Part shown: one piece after another, positions 33,926 to 44,820 of the stretch
How the letters are laid out: each line of letters opens with the position of its first letter
How positions within the stretch are numbered: position 1 is the first letter of the stretch
Source of the DNA: Elmis aenea
Taxonomy: Eukaryota; Arthropoda; Insecta; Coleoptera; Elmidae
Direction of reading: 5' to 3'
Assembly: GCA_947652605.1 (NCBI GenBank)
Contig: OX393582.1
Location: forward strand, 7,898,544 to 7,962,543
Length of the DNA stretch: 64,000 nt
The notes under the pieces: generated by a model
Database searches by the model: none
Told to the model about the DNA's origin: nothing
The model's input: the letters and a program-made list of their open reading frames with translations, nothing else
Program-made: the position numbers and the translations under genes

Positions 33926-34054
33926 TGTACACCCATAGTGCCTATGAGTCAAGAAGCCCGGTCTCCATGACAAAGTACATGTCAAAATACGTTTACAATT
34001 CAATTTTTTGTTTGCGAAGCAAAATACGCGTAGCTTATAAATGAAATTTTATTG

Positions 34055-34850
34055 GTAAAAACGTCTGTACCCGCTTACCCACCTACAGAATATTTATAAT
34101 TTATGCTATTCGTTTTGTATATATTTTTTAAACAGAATCATATGTAAAGGTTGCTATAGTGCTACCTTTCGTATGACACAACCTATGTAATCTAGAAGTG
34201 TTGTGTCACCTTATTTTTTTATTTACACTGTGTGTTTTGTGTATCTATAGTTATGTGTTATTTTGACTTACTTCTGAAAGGACGTGTAATTTAATTCTTT
34301 TATAGGTAATATCTATATTTACCTATTATCTATTTGTGTTAATGATGTTTTACCTTTTATAGAATAAAATCAGTTAAACCATCTTACACATATATTGGTC
34401 AAATCATTCAATTTTTAATTTCAAATTCTAAAACCTGTAACAAACATACGAAACATTTTACTTACTTTTGAATGAGGTAATAAACAGACAAGATACACAT
34501 ATTTAAATAAGTTCAAAACGACCACATAGCTCAACACACTATAGTAAAGATTTTAACCAATCGCAAAAAAATATTTTTCTCCTAATTTTCCATAAAATGA
34601 GATGTAGAAAATTTTTACACAGTTGTAACAGAACCTCCAAATCAGTAATTTAGAAAATAACTTTCAGACTAATACAGTCATAATTATTGCTGGTTCATGT
34701 CACTTGTGTAGAGCAGCAATAAAAATGCGCAAAAATACTAAAAAAAAACTTGCCATAACAATTACAAAATGTAAATAATGTGCCTTAAAAAATAAATATT
34801 ATTGTTTTTCCTCATACAGACATTAGTTTTTATTCATTTGATCATCCCTG
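34055..34850. other. No gene recognised
   Basis: AT-rich sequence with no recognisable domain, RNA gene or element end until the repeat at 34852. Confidence 0.45.
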
Positions 34851-34851
34851 T

Positions 34852-35503
34852 AATTTAATTTTCTTTTAATACAACTTCAGACCACTAAAACTCGTTTTTT
34901 TCGAAGACAATGCCCAAACTATTTTTTTCATTTTCTAATGCAAAATTACAATCTGCATCAATCTGTATTAGCGTTTCCTATACCTATCTGCAACAATTTT
35001 CGAGTTATTAAGAATTTTTGATAACGTTAAGAGAAATTGCAATTTGGGCATTGTATTTGAAAAAACGAGTTTTAGTGGTCTGAAGTTGTATTAAAAGAAA
35101 ATTAAACACCCTGTAAGTAATGCATCGATTGCAAGAATTTCAGGATGTACTCCAAGGTTTCTTCTAGGCATGGTCTAAATTTAAACGTTTTTTCTTTAAA
35201 AATGGCGGCGTTGGATAATATTAAGCATCACGATGAGAATCAAAAAAATTTCAAAAAAGTCCAAAAATCTAAAAAATGCCTACACTTAGGTATAGGGAAT
35301 GCTAATAAAAGTTTTGATCCAAAAATGCAATAAAAAATATACCATTGTATTTGAAACAAGAAAGTAGACGTCAACTTCCGGTATTTCCGGAAGTGTCACC
35401 ATATTGAAAATATTTTCTATAAATAGATCAGATGCCATTATGGTCATAACCATTCATATATTCTTCATATATTTTTAAGTACCGGTCTCAATCAAACACC
35501 CTG
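34852..35503 (-). mobile_element. Composite palindromic element, copy 1
   Basis: Two parts are joined. 34852-35113 is a palindrome (arms TTTTAATACAACTTCAGACC and its inverse, about 65 bp each, with a loop of about 120 bp) ending in CACCCTG-TA. 35116-35503 carries a CTTCCGGTATTTCCGGAAG dyad and ends GAGACCGG-type/CACCCTG-TA at 35503. The same two parts in the same order occur inverted at 55020-55621, so the composite is a reproducible unit. The frame at 35145-35333 is not recognisable as a protein. TA at each junction suggests TA-inserting MITEs. Confidence 0.78.
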
Positions 35504-35509
35504 TATAAA

Positions 35510-36240
35510 TCCATATTTCGTTTAAAAAATCTGGGATGTTTAAAAAAAACACTAAAACAGTAAAAGAAATCGGTTAGCTTAAAAACTTACATTAAATATA
35601 TTTTCATATTTACAGGATCTGAAGATAAGCATAATAAATTTCACACCACGTTCAAAATAATCAGACATCTCTAAAGCAAGAATGTATTGGCTTTTTAAAA
35701 TAGAGACATTTCACTGAAGTTCTTTTCAGCTAATTTTTCAAGGCGATAGCGCAAAGGGATTTCAATATTCTTCCCTGTTTACGCTGCGAAAGGGAGAAAT
35801 AAAGATAATTTTATTCTGGATGCTCGATTGTAATGCGTCCGGCACTCTCGGCGTCGGGCATAAAAGTCAGCTGTTGGAGTATCTGTGTGCACTAATTAGC
35901 AAAATCTGATTAAGCTCTACTAAAAGGACTGCCTTCTACATTAGGTGCAACCTAGAAAACTAATTATTTTTAATATGCAGACGCTACAAGTGAGAAGTTG
36001 GGGTTGGCCTTCGCGAAGCTATAGGTATATTTTCGGTTGAATAATTTTTGCGTTTATTTCACTGTAAGATTTTGTATGTACATAATATTGGCATTTATAT
36101 TTATCACACACGTTATCCATTAGCACCTTTTATTAGTCAAGCAAACTTTACCGTCTTTAAAAGGTTATTTTAAAGTAACAACTAGCAAATCGTACATGAT
36201 TTCTCTTGACATACTAGTAAAAATTTTAAAAAAATAGTCA
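35510..36240. other. No gene recognised
   Basis: No recognisable domain, RNA gene or element end. Confidence 0.45.
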
Positions 36241-36245
36241 TTTAT

Positions 36246-36500
36246 GTATCAAGGCCAAAACGTGTAACTTTTTCGGCCGCGTCTGGGCAAGGACGAAAAA
36301 GTACGTTTTGGTCGAGGTGCATATTACATTTTTTGTGCGATCGAATTAAAAACAATTTAAATTTTTAGTATTTTTCAAAAATATATGTTAGAAACTACGT
36401 GACATTCTGTCACTTACAGATGATGGCGTACGCTGTTAGCGGTGGAAACGTACTTGCATAATTCTGTACGTAATTTAAATAACCTTTTTTTTGTGCGATT
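36246..36500 (+). repeat. Hairpin-headed repeat (ATGTATCAAGGCC family), copy 1
   Basis: Starts TTTATGTATCAAGGCC. An imperfect hairpin follows, pairing GGCCAAAACGTG/AACTTTTTCGGCC with GGACGAAAAAGTACGTTTTGGTC. It then continues GAGGTGCATATTACATTTTTTGTGCGATCG, shared nearly base for base with 61198-61345. In the 61-kb copy the hairpin has been reduced to AAAAAGTACGTTTTGGCC. Right end unclear (a TTTTTTGTGCGATTG block at about 36490). No coding content. Confidence 0.65.
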
Positions 36501-36509
36501 GTAATGTTT

Positions 36510-38555
36510 TATTCATAAATTTAAACATTGATTAATTATTAATTACATAACGTGTACTATAACGTAAATCAACACTAATTTTTTATTCAGTATTCAGTAA
36601 CAACACGAAAATACTACCTGACAGTTAACAACCTAAAGACCTCTACGTCACTACCCTTAGCGGGGAAGCCATAATCTCAGAGAACTTATATTCAGACACG
36701 AACATGCGCTTTCCGTTCTGCTTAATGAATGGTTGAATCTTTAAAAAGAATCCAGGAAAAGTTTAATACTGTGTACGCAAAATATTGTAGGCAATGGTTG
36801 AATCTTAAAAAGAATTCAGGAAAAGTTTAATACATTCAACAGCTACCTTAGGCAATTTTTAAGTAGCTGTATTAGTTATGTATTTCTATAACATATTCAG
36901 GATTTTGTTTAACATCAGCGGATCATGTTAAGACCTATTTACAACAATTTTTAAACTAAATGGCGTTTTACACAGCGTATTAACCATATTTGGATTATCT
37001 AACGGTAATAGTATTTTAATGTAAACATTTTAAAACATATTAACGTTAGCTAGTTTTTGCGGACGCTTTTCATGTCAGTATTAATTATGGCAGAAATAAA
37101 AAATGTTAAAGAAGGAGGTCATTTAGTTGCCGACAGTTAGTCAGACGTTGTAAATAAATGCGTCTCTATGTAGATTATTGCAAACGACAGGTTTATGCAT
37201 AGATTATCAATTAGTATGTTTACCTATCAGAAGATTATATTTGCGTTCGTTTTAGCTGTGTTTCTGGCACCAATGTAATAATTATACTAAGTACAGTTTG
37301 AGAAACCAGGATAGAAAATTCTGAAAACAGAAATACTCCAACAAATAAAAATTCTAGCAATGACAAGCACAAGAGCGCAAAGTGTGTATGTATCTCATTA
37401 CAGACTCATTGTTTCTTTTGCGTATTCTCTAAACTGTGGAACAGTATGATTGTTAAAGAAACATGGCTATGAGACTATTTTCACTGGGTTTATAAGACAT
37501 ATACCTACTCTTAAAGGCACGTTTGAGTAAGATTTACTGTTTTTAATTAATTTGGATATAATAATAACACTTTCAACTTAAGATTTAAGGGCAAAACAAT
37601 CTGCCCATCACGCAGCGAGTGGTAAAAAAATACTGCAAAGTAATTAAAAAGCTACTTAGGTTAACTTATTTGGTTTATAATGAGAGTTGCGAAGAAAGTT
37701 TCGAGCTGAGCACCGAAAGTTTCCAAACCGGCATTTAAACAAAGAAATTAAGTATGCAAATGATCAAACTTTAAACACTAAGTCGAGGGATTCTTTTGAT
37801 GATGTAACTCGTTATTATATATTTAAAAATATTTTCAGCTTTCTCTACGCTCTGTGTTCGACATGCGTAATTTTCAAGTTCAAACTCGCTCGAGTTCTGT
37901 CTCAACATTTACCGACGAAGAAAATTTAACCGTCAAAGTTTCAAGATTATTTATAACCAAAAACATACATTCGACAGTTTTATTAAAGCCGAATATCAAT
38001 TTTAAAGTATAGTTTTCGTACTTTTTTATCAGGATCATTGCTAAAGCAAGTTATAGAGTATTAGTTTTTGCCATTCAAGTTGTGAAGTTTCTGTGAGCTT
38101 TCGTACAAGATAATATCATAGAATGAAGTGGGTTCTGTGCTTAAACCTGCCAAGAAAATTTAGAAGGTTATGTGTGTAAAATATAGATACAAATTTATAG
38201 AATAAAAATTGACAAGTTCACAGGTGGGTCAAAATAGAATTTAAAATGAGCTTTTTTAAATTTAGCACCAACGTTTCTTGTAAAGCTGTAAAGGAAAAAT
38301 TTAGTTGGTGAATAATTTTTGTAATTTGATGACACATACAACCATTGAATGATTTTTGTGTATGGACGAAACTTTCTTGGGTACAATCGCATTACGCAAA
38401 AAGCTCCAAACTCAAACCACTAACAGCAGCTTTTGCAATAAAATTCGTTTTATTGTACAAGTAGTGCGTTATAACCCTTTTATATCAGTTGTACGAGGTC
38501 TGTCTAAATTTATACCAACAATTTTGATAATTGCTAATTTTTGGCGCAAACAACA
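36510..38555. other. No gene recognised; short direct duplication
   Basis: A ~40-bp block beginning AATGGTTGAATCTT is repeated at about 36728 and 36793 (65-bp offset). Otherwise AT-rich sequence without a recognisable gene. The open frame at 38356-38790 has no known domain and ends in the CpG-rich patch. Confidence 0.45.
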
Positions 38556-38559
38556 CCCA

Positions 38560-39010
38560 CAAAACCGGTCAAGTTTCTCCAACAATTACACCTGCAATTT
38601 CGGCGAGACGTCACGGCATTCAGAAAACGGCGGCATTCCAACAAATTCGGTTGCAGTAGCAGAAAAAATGCCTAAACCGCGAAACTTTGATCTCGACCAA
38701 CAAACAGAAAATATTTCCACCAAAAGTGTCGGTATTTTCGAGCTACACGCGTACTCCCACATATTTTTTTCGCGCTACGGACGCGAATAGCAGCGGTGGA
38801 CGTTCTGCAAAAACCAAGTGGAACGCGAATTGTACGTTCGCAGTTTTCAGCGCCGAGCTTCGACGCGCCGCGCGGCTGTACGTGATCCTTTTCAGGACAG
38901 CTTTCAGGAGCGAGCCTGCGGCGTACGTCTGAGCTTCGCGCGTCGCTCGCGGGGGTACGTAAGCCGTTTTACTATTGGCTGCAGCTCGGTAATGACTAAA
39001 ACCAATAGTA
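38560..39010. promoter_or_regulatory. CpG-rich patch with paired CCAAT boxes, candidate promoter
   Basis: The most CpG-rich segment in the window (for example CGACGCGCCGCGCGGC near 38862 and CGCGCGTCGCTCGCGGG near 38937), surrounded by AT-rich DNA. At its right edge ACTATTGG (38971-38978) and CCAATAGT (39002-39009) form an exact inverted pair of CCAAT boxes 23 bp apart, a possible NF-Y arrangement. Such islands in insects often mark promoters of broadly expressed genes. No exon could be recognised downstream on either strand, and several overlapping open frames are an expected effect of high GC. It could alternatively be a GC-rich repeat. Confidence 0.4.
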
Positions 39011-40155
39011 TAAGGTATTGATCCTGTTATTTTGAGGCGACTATGATCCTTAGGTTTGCGTAATTTTAAGGGCGTTTTCGCGTGCCGTTTGCGACATCCT
39101 TTTCAGTAATGCTGGCTTTTTCACGAGTTTTGGGTGTGTAAAATGCCTGGATAACTGTAAAATGTACTAACTTTTGTAAATATATGCTCGCGCTGCACTA
39201 TGCGATATCAAAAAAAAAACACTACCATTTACAAACCGAACTTCATTCACAAACTTCTTATTACGAATCGTCCTTTTAAATAACAATTGCCGAACGATTT
39301 AAACCACAGCAGCTCTTATTCTTGCAAGACTTAAAGCCAAAGTTTTGAATCCTTTAATATATAAGATATAGACATGTGGTTAAATGGGGACACGAACAAA
39401 TTTTTCACTTTAAAATTTCAAGCAAGTAATTGCATTCATGCATTACAGGTTTTATTTTCAGCAACATTCTGTATTTATGTTTACAAAGTACATTATACAG
39501 GCCAGCAGTAAAATTTGTATTGCAGTGGTAAATAAAACTGTAGCGAAAGCAAAAATGGGAAAAGATTAATAAAACTACCAATTCACAATACCTGGGCTGT
39601 ATTTTTGGAGGATCAAGAGAAGCCAAAAGCAACTATTTTAGCGCGATGTTAACACACAGATGTCAAAGTTGACAAGCCCAGAGGATCAAAATTACTTTTC
39701 AATACTCACAGAGATGATCAAATCTCAAAATAAAAAATGTTGTCAAAAAAAAAATTGCCTACTTAGGACAGCTTTAATAACACTTGCCAATTCTGATACC
39801 TAAAAGAGCTTATTAAACTAGGCAGACTACAATTTCGCTTGATTAGCTACAGTGTAATTAAAATAGGTACAGTAGCATGGCCCAATCAATTTCTTGTCAA
39901 AATTGGTGTTTAATAACGTGAAGTAGTTTATACAGAGCATACCTCTTAACTAAGTACTTACTGCAGAGTATATTCAAGTGTTGAGATGTTCCATTGCGCC
40001 ATATAGGTACTGTCGTGACAATAATTTAGCGCCATATAGGTACATCAATTATATAGAATATGGAGATTCGTGTTGAGAAATTTTGTGTTAACATAATATC
40101 ATTATCATGTGGTACAACCCTTTTTTTCTTTAGTTTTGATTTTAGATCAATGAAA
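39011..40155. other. No gene recognised; 15-bp direct repeat
   Basis: GCGCCATATAGGTAC occurs twice at about 39996 and 40029. No recognisable coding domain or element end. Confidence 0.45.
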
Positions 40156-40158
40156 TTT

Positions 40159-41039
40159 TAGACATATAATATGTGCAAAAAACCGGATTTTTTAAGTACA
40201 TGCACACAATTGTTTCACTTCCGGTTTCGCCGGAGATGACCTCAACTTTCTTATTTTAAATAGAACATCCTGTATATTATTACATTTTTGGAAAAAAAAA
40301 GCGATTTGGGATATACCTGCACTATTTTGGTTAATTTTTATAACCTCAAAAGTTTTTTGAAACAAATTTTTTTTTTTTTTATATGTGACCTGCATAAATT
40401 GAATTTTATTATTTCAAGAAGTGCCTGAAAAACGTTTTTGTACATTTTAATTGACATTTAGGTTACTTTAATCGGCTTTAAAGGTTGCGAAATCGGTTTT
40501 TGGACAAAAAGTCAATTTTTTTAAATGGAGCTATGGTGGTACAAGCGGTTATTTAAATGGAGCATCTTCTAACCAATCTATCGATACCAATAACTTGTAT
40601 TTTTATTAAAAGTCTGCTTCAAAAACTCCAAATTATTGTAAAGATTTATTAAGAGATCCTGTTAATCGCAGTACACTGTGCACAACTGCAACAAAAAAAA
40701 TCATTCAAAACAAAAACTAAGGTGCTACGAAAGAATGCTGTGGAAACAAACAAATGGTTGTTCACGTGTTTGTATGTCATTGCTGTGGTACAAAAATGAT
40801 TACAGTCATTAAATTAAAACTGAATAAAAAATTAAATTTTGGTTCAAAAATTATTTGAGGTTGTAAAAATTAGCCAAAATAGTGCAGTTGAATCCAAAAT
40901 CGATTCCTCTTTCCAAAAATGTAAAAATATACAGGGTGTTCCATTTAAAATAAGAAAGTTGGGGTAATTTCCGGCGAAATCGGAAGTGAAACAATTGTGT
41001 ACTTAAAAAATCCGATTTTTTGCTCATATCATATGTCTA
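40159..41039. mobile_element. Full-length palindromic element, about 881 bp
   Basis: TAGACATATAATATG at 40159 pairs with CATATCATATGTCTA ending at 41039. Pairing continues inward through GCAAAAAACCGGATTTTTTAAG, CACTTCCGGTTTCGCCGG, TTTCTTATTTTAAATAGAAC and CACTATTTTGGTTAATTTTTA, with inverse partners at 40830-41010. Arms are at least 170 bp. Internal TACAGGGTG-type ends occur at about 40268-40275 and 40930-40938, inside the palindrome, so the outer dyad belongs to a larger element than the TA-CAGGGTG core. No coding content. Confidence 0.8.
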
Positions 41040-41044
41040 CTATT

Positions 41045-41650
41045 GGGTAAACCTTACACTAAGTTTGAACATTATTAATTTAGGATATAATTAAACTGCT
41101 CATTGGTCTTAAAGACCATATTGCATTGTTATAAACTCTGTTAGGGTTTAAATTCACAAAACAAAAAATAAAGCGCATTCTTTTATTGCCAATATGCGTC
41201 AAAAAATATCTCTTTATACATACCCTTGATAGTTACAACGATGTAGCTTCATTTTTATTACTTTTTTTTAAACAACCAAGTTAACAGTAAAAGTAGAAAG
41301 TTCAACATGGGAGTGTACTCGTAAAAGTAACTGAAATACAAAGTTTGTTTAGATTTTATCAAGTGTTTTGTCAGATAAATTCGATTTCAAGTTGTTAGAC
41401 CAATTTGACCGAGTTGACAAATTGAATTTTAAAAATTAGTTGTAAAGTTTTATAATTTAATTGTTTTCCAATTTGTTTAAAATTGTATTTGCTTTAAATT
41501 TGTTACTATCAAACAATAAATAGTGCAATAGTTACTCACCCTCATTCTTACGACCTCTGTAGGTGTTCTAAATGTCGTAAGTCGAGGTGCACTGTCGCCA
41601 AACGATTCAACTTAATCGTTGGCTAATTGTTGCCAAACTACACATTGTTT
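41045..41650. other. No gene recognised
   Basis: AT-rich sequence; nothing recognised. Confidence 0.45.
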
Positions 41651-41654
41651 CTAG

Positions 41655-41760
41655 TGGTTAAGTAATTCTCTTTCACAGAAAGACTTAACCAGCCTTTTAT
41701 TAATTAAAGTTTTACAGGTTTACACAAAATACATAACAATACGAACTCCCCAGTCCTGTA
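41655..41760 (-). mobile_element. Detached 3' end of jockey-like retrotransposon, inverted
   Basis: On the minus strand this matches the 3' UTR of the retrotransposon at 41977-43412: GGACTGGGGAGTTCGTATTG, TTTTGTGTAAACCTGTAAAA, TTAATAAAAG, CTGGTTAAGTCTTTC in order. It has no SINE insertion, so it shows the empty-site sequence. It is either a heavily 5'-truncated second insertion or an inverted piece of the neighbouring copy. Confidence 0.75.
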
Positions 41761-41976
41761 ACCTCTTCTTTATTACAAATTACTTATTTATTCATTGATT
41801 TTTTGAAATGGCTCCTTATATTTTCCAATACGCAATTAAAAAGCTTTTACTTTCTTTTACTATCTTTGAAGAGAAACTCTTTTATTCAACAGCAACTATT
41901 ATAACTATGAAAATAGCTTGTGAAAAAATATTGAACAATAAGATTTTTCATTTCGTTTTTTGATACATATAAAGTT

Positions 41977-42990
41977 TAACTATTGACCAAGTAGTACATA
42001 GAATTACGAATATTATAGAAAAAGCCCTAGAACAAAAGAAAGTTTGTTCTACTATCTTTCTAGACGTAGCGCAGGCTTTCAACAAAGTGTGGCATGATGG
42101 TTTAAATTATAAATTAAGATCGCTCCTCCCAAAACAATACTCCCAAATTCTTCAGTCCTACATCTCAGAAAGACAATTCAGAATAAACCACGAAGAATCC
42201 TATTCAAAACTTAAAGAAATTAAAGCAGGAGTTCCACAAGGAAGCGTACTAGGTCCGGTCCTATACCTATTGTATACTTGTGATATTTCAAAGTTGAAAA
42301 AATTACTATGGCGGCCTTTGCCGACGTCACGGCTATTTTAGCGGTAGGGAGAAACAATATACAATCATCCGAGAAATTACAAGCAGCTGCCAATCAGATC
42401 AACAACTGGACAAAAACATGGCGTATAACGTTAAATGAAACTAAGTCAGTACATGTCAATTTTACCAACAAGAGAATTGAACATGAACCAATGTTAAATA
42501 ATAAACAAATTCCACACTCCAACAGCAAAATACTTGGGTATTACATTGGACGCTAAGCTACGCTGGAAGGCTCATGGCAAGAAAAAAAAGGAAGAAATGG
42601 GTATCAAATATAAAAAAATGTGCTGGCTAATCGCTAGGAATTTCTCTCTGTCCCTACACAATAAACTTTTGCTTAACAAGCAAATTTTAAAGCCTGTATG
42701 GACATATGGGATACAGCTATGAGGATGCACCAAACAGAGTAATATTCAGATCATCCAGAGATTCCAGAACAAAACACTAAGGAACATCGCTGATGCACCT
42801 TGGTAATGCAGAAATAGTTACATCAGGACCTCAACATGGACACTGTAACCAACAAACACCATTAAGAAGTTTGCCAAAAGCCACGAAGAAAGGCTCCATC
42901 AACATGTTAACGTCGAGGCGATCCAGCACCTGGACACTGCAGGATTAGTAAGAAGACTTAAAAGGGTTTAAACCTTTGGACTTAGTTTAA
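41977..42990 (+). pseudogene. Jockey-clade non-LTR reverse transcriptase pseudogene
   Basis: Homology begins at TIDQVVHRITNIIEKAL (about 41977) and includes motif A IFLDVAQAFNKVWHDGL, motif B IKAGVPQGSVLGPVLY and motif C AFADVTAILA, where the second catalytic Asp of FADD is replaced by Val. A frameshift lies near 42300 and another near 42540, where the frame moves to one reading LDAKLRWKAH. The C-terminal ILKPVWTYGIQL and a degraded region to about 42990 follow. The IKAGVPQGSVLGP and KPVWTYGIQLWG patterns are typical of the jockey clade of insects. 5' truncation removes endonuclease and ORF1. Frameshifts, stops and the missing catalytic Asp make it inactive. Its 3' UTR runs to about 43412 and is split by a SINE. 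Confidence 0.9.
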
Positions 42991-43412
42991 GAAAAAGTTT
43001 AAAAGCAGAGACTGTGCGGTAGTGTGCACGTTAATAATTAGTGTAGTTATATATTAGCTAACTGGACTGGGGAGTTCGTATTGTTATGTCTTTTGTGTAA
43101 ACCTGTAAAACAGTAATTAATAAAAGACAGTTTTTTTTTATCTGATTTATTTTACTTCGGCATGTTTTTGCTGCTATGGCTAATCACCGAAGTGGAGGAG
43201 GAGGGAACTAGGATTAGGTGAGTAAGGGTAGAGGGTAGGTGGAAGTACTGTCACAGCATTTGCCTATAGTAGGTAGGGGAAACCACCTGAAACCCCTACG
43301 ATGACAGACGGCCGCGGGATTCGAACCCACGCCTCCCGACTTTACTCGCTAGGTTGCATACCAACCAGCCACCGAGCTCGGTAAAAGACTGGTTAAGTCT
43401 TTCCGTGACCAA
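42991..43412 (+). mobile_element. 3' UTR of the jockey-like element, split by a SINE
   Basis: The sequence GGACTGGGGAGTTCG...TAATTAATAAAAGAC, then after the SINE CTGGTTAAGTCTTTCCGTGA, matches the uninterrupted inverted copy at 41655-41760. The element ends near 43412. Its two halves flank the insertion at 43129-43381. Confidence 0.75.
43129..43381 (-). mobile_element. tRNA-derived SINE with 8-bp TSD
   Basis: Minus-strand SINE of about 253 bp. An RNA polymerase III A box TGGCTGGTTGG (43361-43371) and a perfect B box GGTTCGAATCC (43317-43327) lie about 34 bp apart, as in a tRNA head. A tRNA-unrelated body (CCACCTACCC blocks) and an A-rich 3' tail (TAAAAAAAAACT on the minus strand) follow. TAAAAGAC is duplicated on both sides (43121-43128, 43382-43389). 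It is inserted in the 3' UTR of the jockey-like pseudogene. A related copy lies at 63712-63948. The source tRNA is not identified. Confidence 0.88.
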
Positions 43413-43414
43413 AA

Positions 43415-44815
43415 AATGAGCGCATTTTCAGTTTGCATTATGTAATTAAATATTTAAAAAAAAATCATGTGCAATGGCTTAAAAGTTATTTTGGATATTT
43501 AATGTTTCGATCATTAATTCAACAAAAACGTAAAATCTATTTATTTTAAGCAGCGTTGAATGTTTCATGCCTTCCTTAACTATATTTTAGGCAATTTCCA
43601 TTGTGAACACGCTCCTGTTAAGTCCATTTACTGTTTGTACTTCGCCCTTGCTAGAAAATTTGTATTCCACTCATTTTCGTTCATTCATTAGCAAGATTCA
43701 ATTAAATCAGATTAGGTTAAGTCCAAGCTATTAATACGGCATTTACATAAATGTAAAATCTATATGTAAATTTCGGTTAAGCGCGTGTCCCTCGAAATTA
43801 GTGAATAACAGGTAAAAGCCGCAATCCCTTTGAGATTTTGTAATTTGTTGCTACTGTATTTTACGACTTTTAGAAGTAAATTCAAGTACACTACATGTGC
43901 GTATTACGTTAATGACATCAATACGTATAATCTACATTACAAACCTTTCGGTCGGCCAAGGAAATGGGAAAGGTAAGAGAACGTCTATTTGGCTTTCGGT
44001 ATGAACGTTCATACAATCTCTTTCACGTTCATGTTTTGCGAATGTACGTACACTGACAATTTTTTATACAAAACTGATGTTTAAAAAATATCCTAATAGC
44101 TTAACAATTAATATGTATCGGAAACGAAATTAAACGTATTTTTTTTTCAGTAACTTTAAGTTAATTTAAATATCTCTTTATTGAAAATAATATCCGATGT
44201 GGGTGAATCTTCAGGTTACATATTAAGTATACAGTGTGTAGAAAAAAAGACGTAACGGATCAATATCTCGTTTTGTGAAAACTTTACAAAAAAAGAGTTT
44301 TAAATAAAAGTTGTTCGTGGTCATTTACTACATAACCTTAAATTATTTTCAACTATACAGTGTTTTGTTTTTGCGCACCGATACGTCACTTTGTTTTTTA
44401 AATAGAACACCCAGTATATTTCATAATTTTTAGATGTAAAATTAAATTTTCCCTAAACAAATATAGGTTTTATGTATCTAAAATCATTCCTTTTTAAGTT
44501 ATTTAAGTTTTTATAAAAATATTGTCAGAAACAGGAGTTAAAAAAAAAGTTATTGCAAGACGAATTTAGAACGAATTCCTTTGAAACTTTGTATAGGTCA
44601 TAATGGTTTTTGACTAGTTAACATTTTAAAATAATACACAGGTTGTACCTTTTGCCCGGTCCATTTAGTCAAACTTCAAATACGAATAAGTCAGTTTTTT
44701 TTAATGGAACACCCTATATATTCTTGATAATTTACGGGTACAAACACAATATTTAATAGACTTAAGCTAGTAGGCTTTAGAAATATCTCGAAAATTTGTT
44801 TAAAAAGGTTGCACT
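43415..44815. other. No gene; scattered element ends
   Basis: TA-CAGTGTGTAG at about 44229 and GAACACCCAGTATA at about 44405 form a possible inverted pair about 180 bp apart. GGAACACCCTATATA at about 44706 is another end. No recognisable coding domain. Confidence 0.45.
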
Positions 44816-44820
44816 TTCGT

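Larger units (their letters stand above)
33107..34053. mobile_element. Older hAT copy (TAGGGTTTCT family), hosting two nested insertions
   Basis: Starts with TAGGGTTTCT at 33107 and follows the inverted right half of the 6175-7022 hAT element: CCCGGTCCATTT, a CCCGGG-rich subterminal block, TGTTATTTTCGTTTATTTTGTG, then TTAAATTATaAAAAAACTTTA, AGAAGCCCGGTCTcCATGACAAAG, and lastly AGCTTATAAATGAAATTTTATTG, where homology ends near 34053. Its transposase C-terminus and the other terminus are missing. Two separate elements interrupt it (33233-33620 and 33760-33925), so its own sequence is in three pieces. The many substitutions and CCCGGG losses show it is older than its inserts. Confidence 0.88.

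Noticed and set aside
38356..38790. 144-codon open frame
   Set aside because: No recognisable domain. Its second half lies in a CpG-rich patch, where stop codons are rare by composition and several overlapping frames are open.
43317..43371. A functional tRNA gene
   Set aside because: The A and B boxes are present, but a complete acceptor stem could not be made, and a tRNA-unrelated body and target duplication show it is a SINE.
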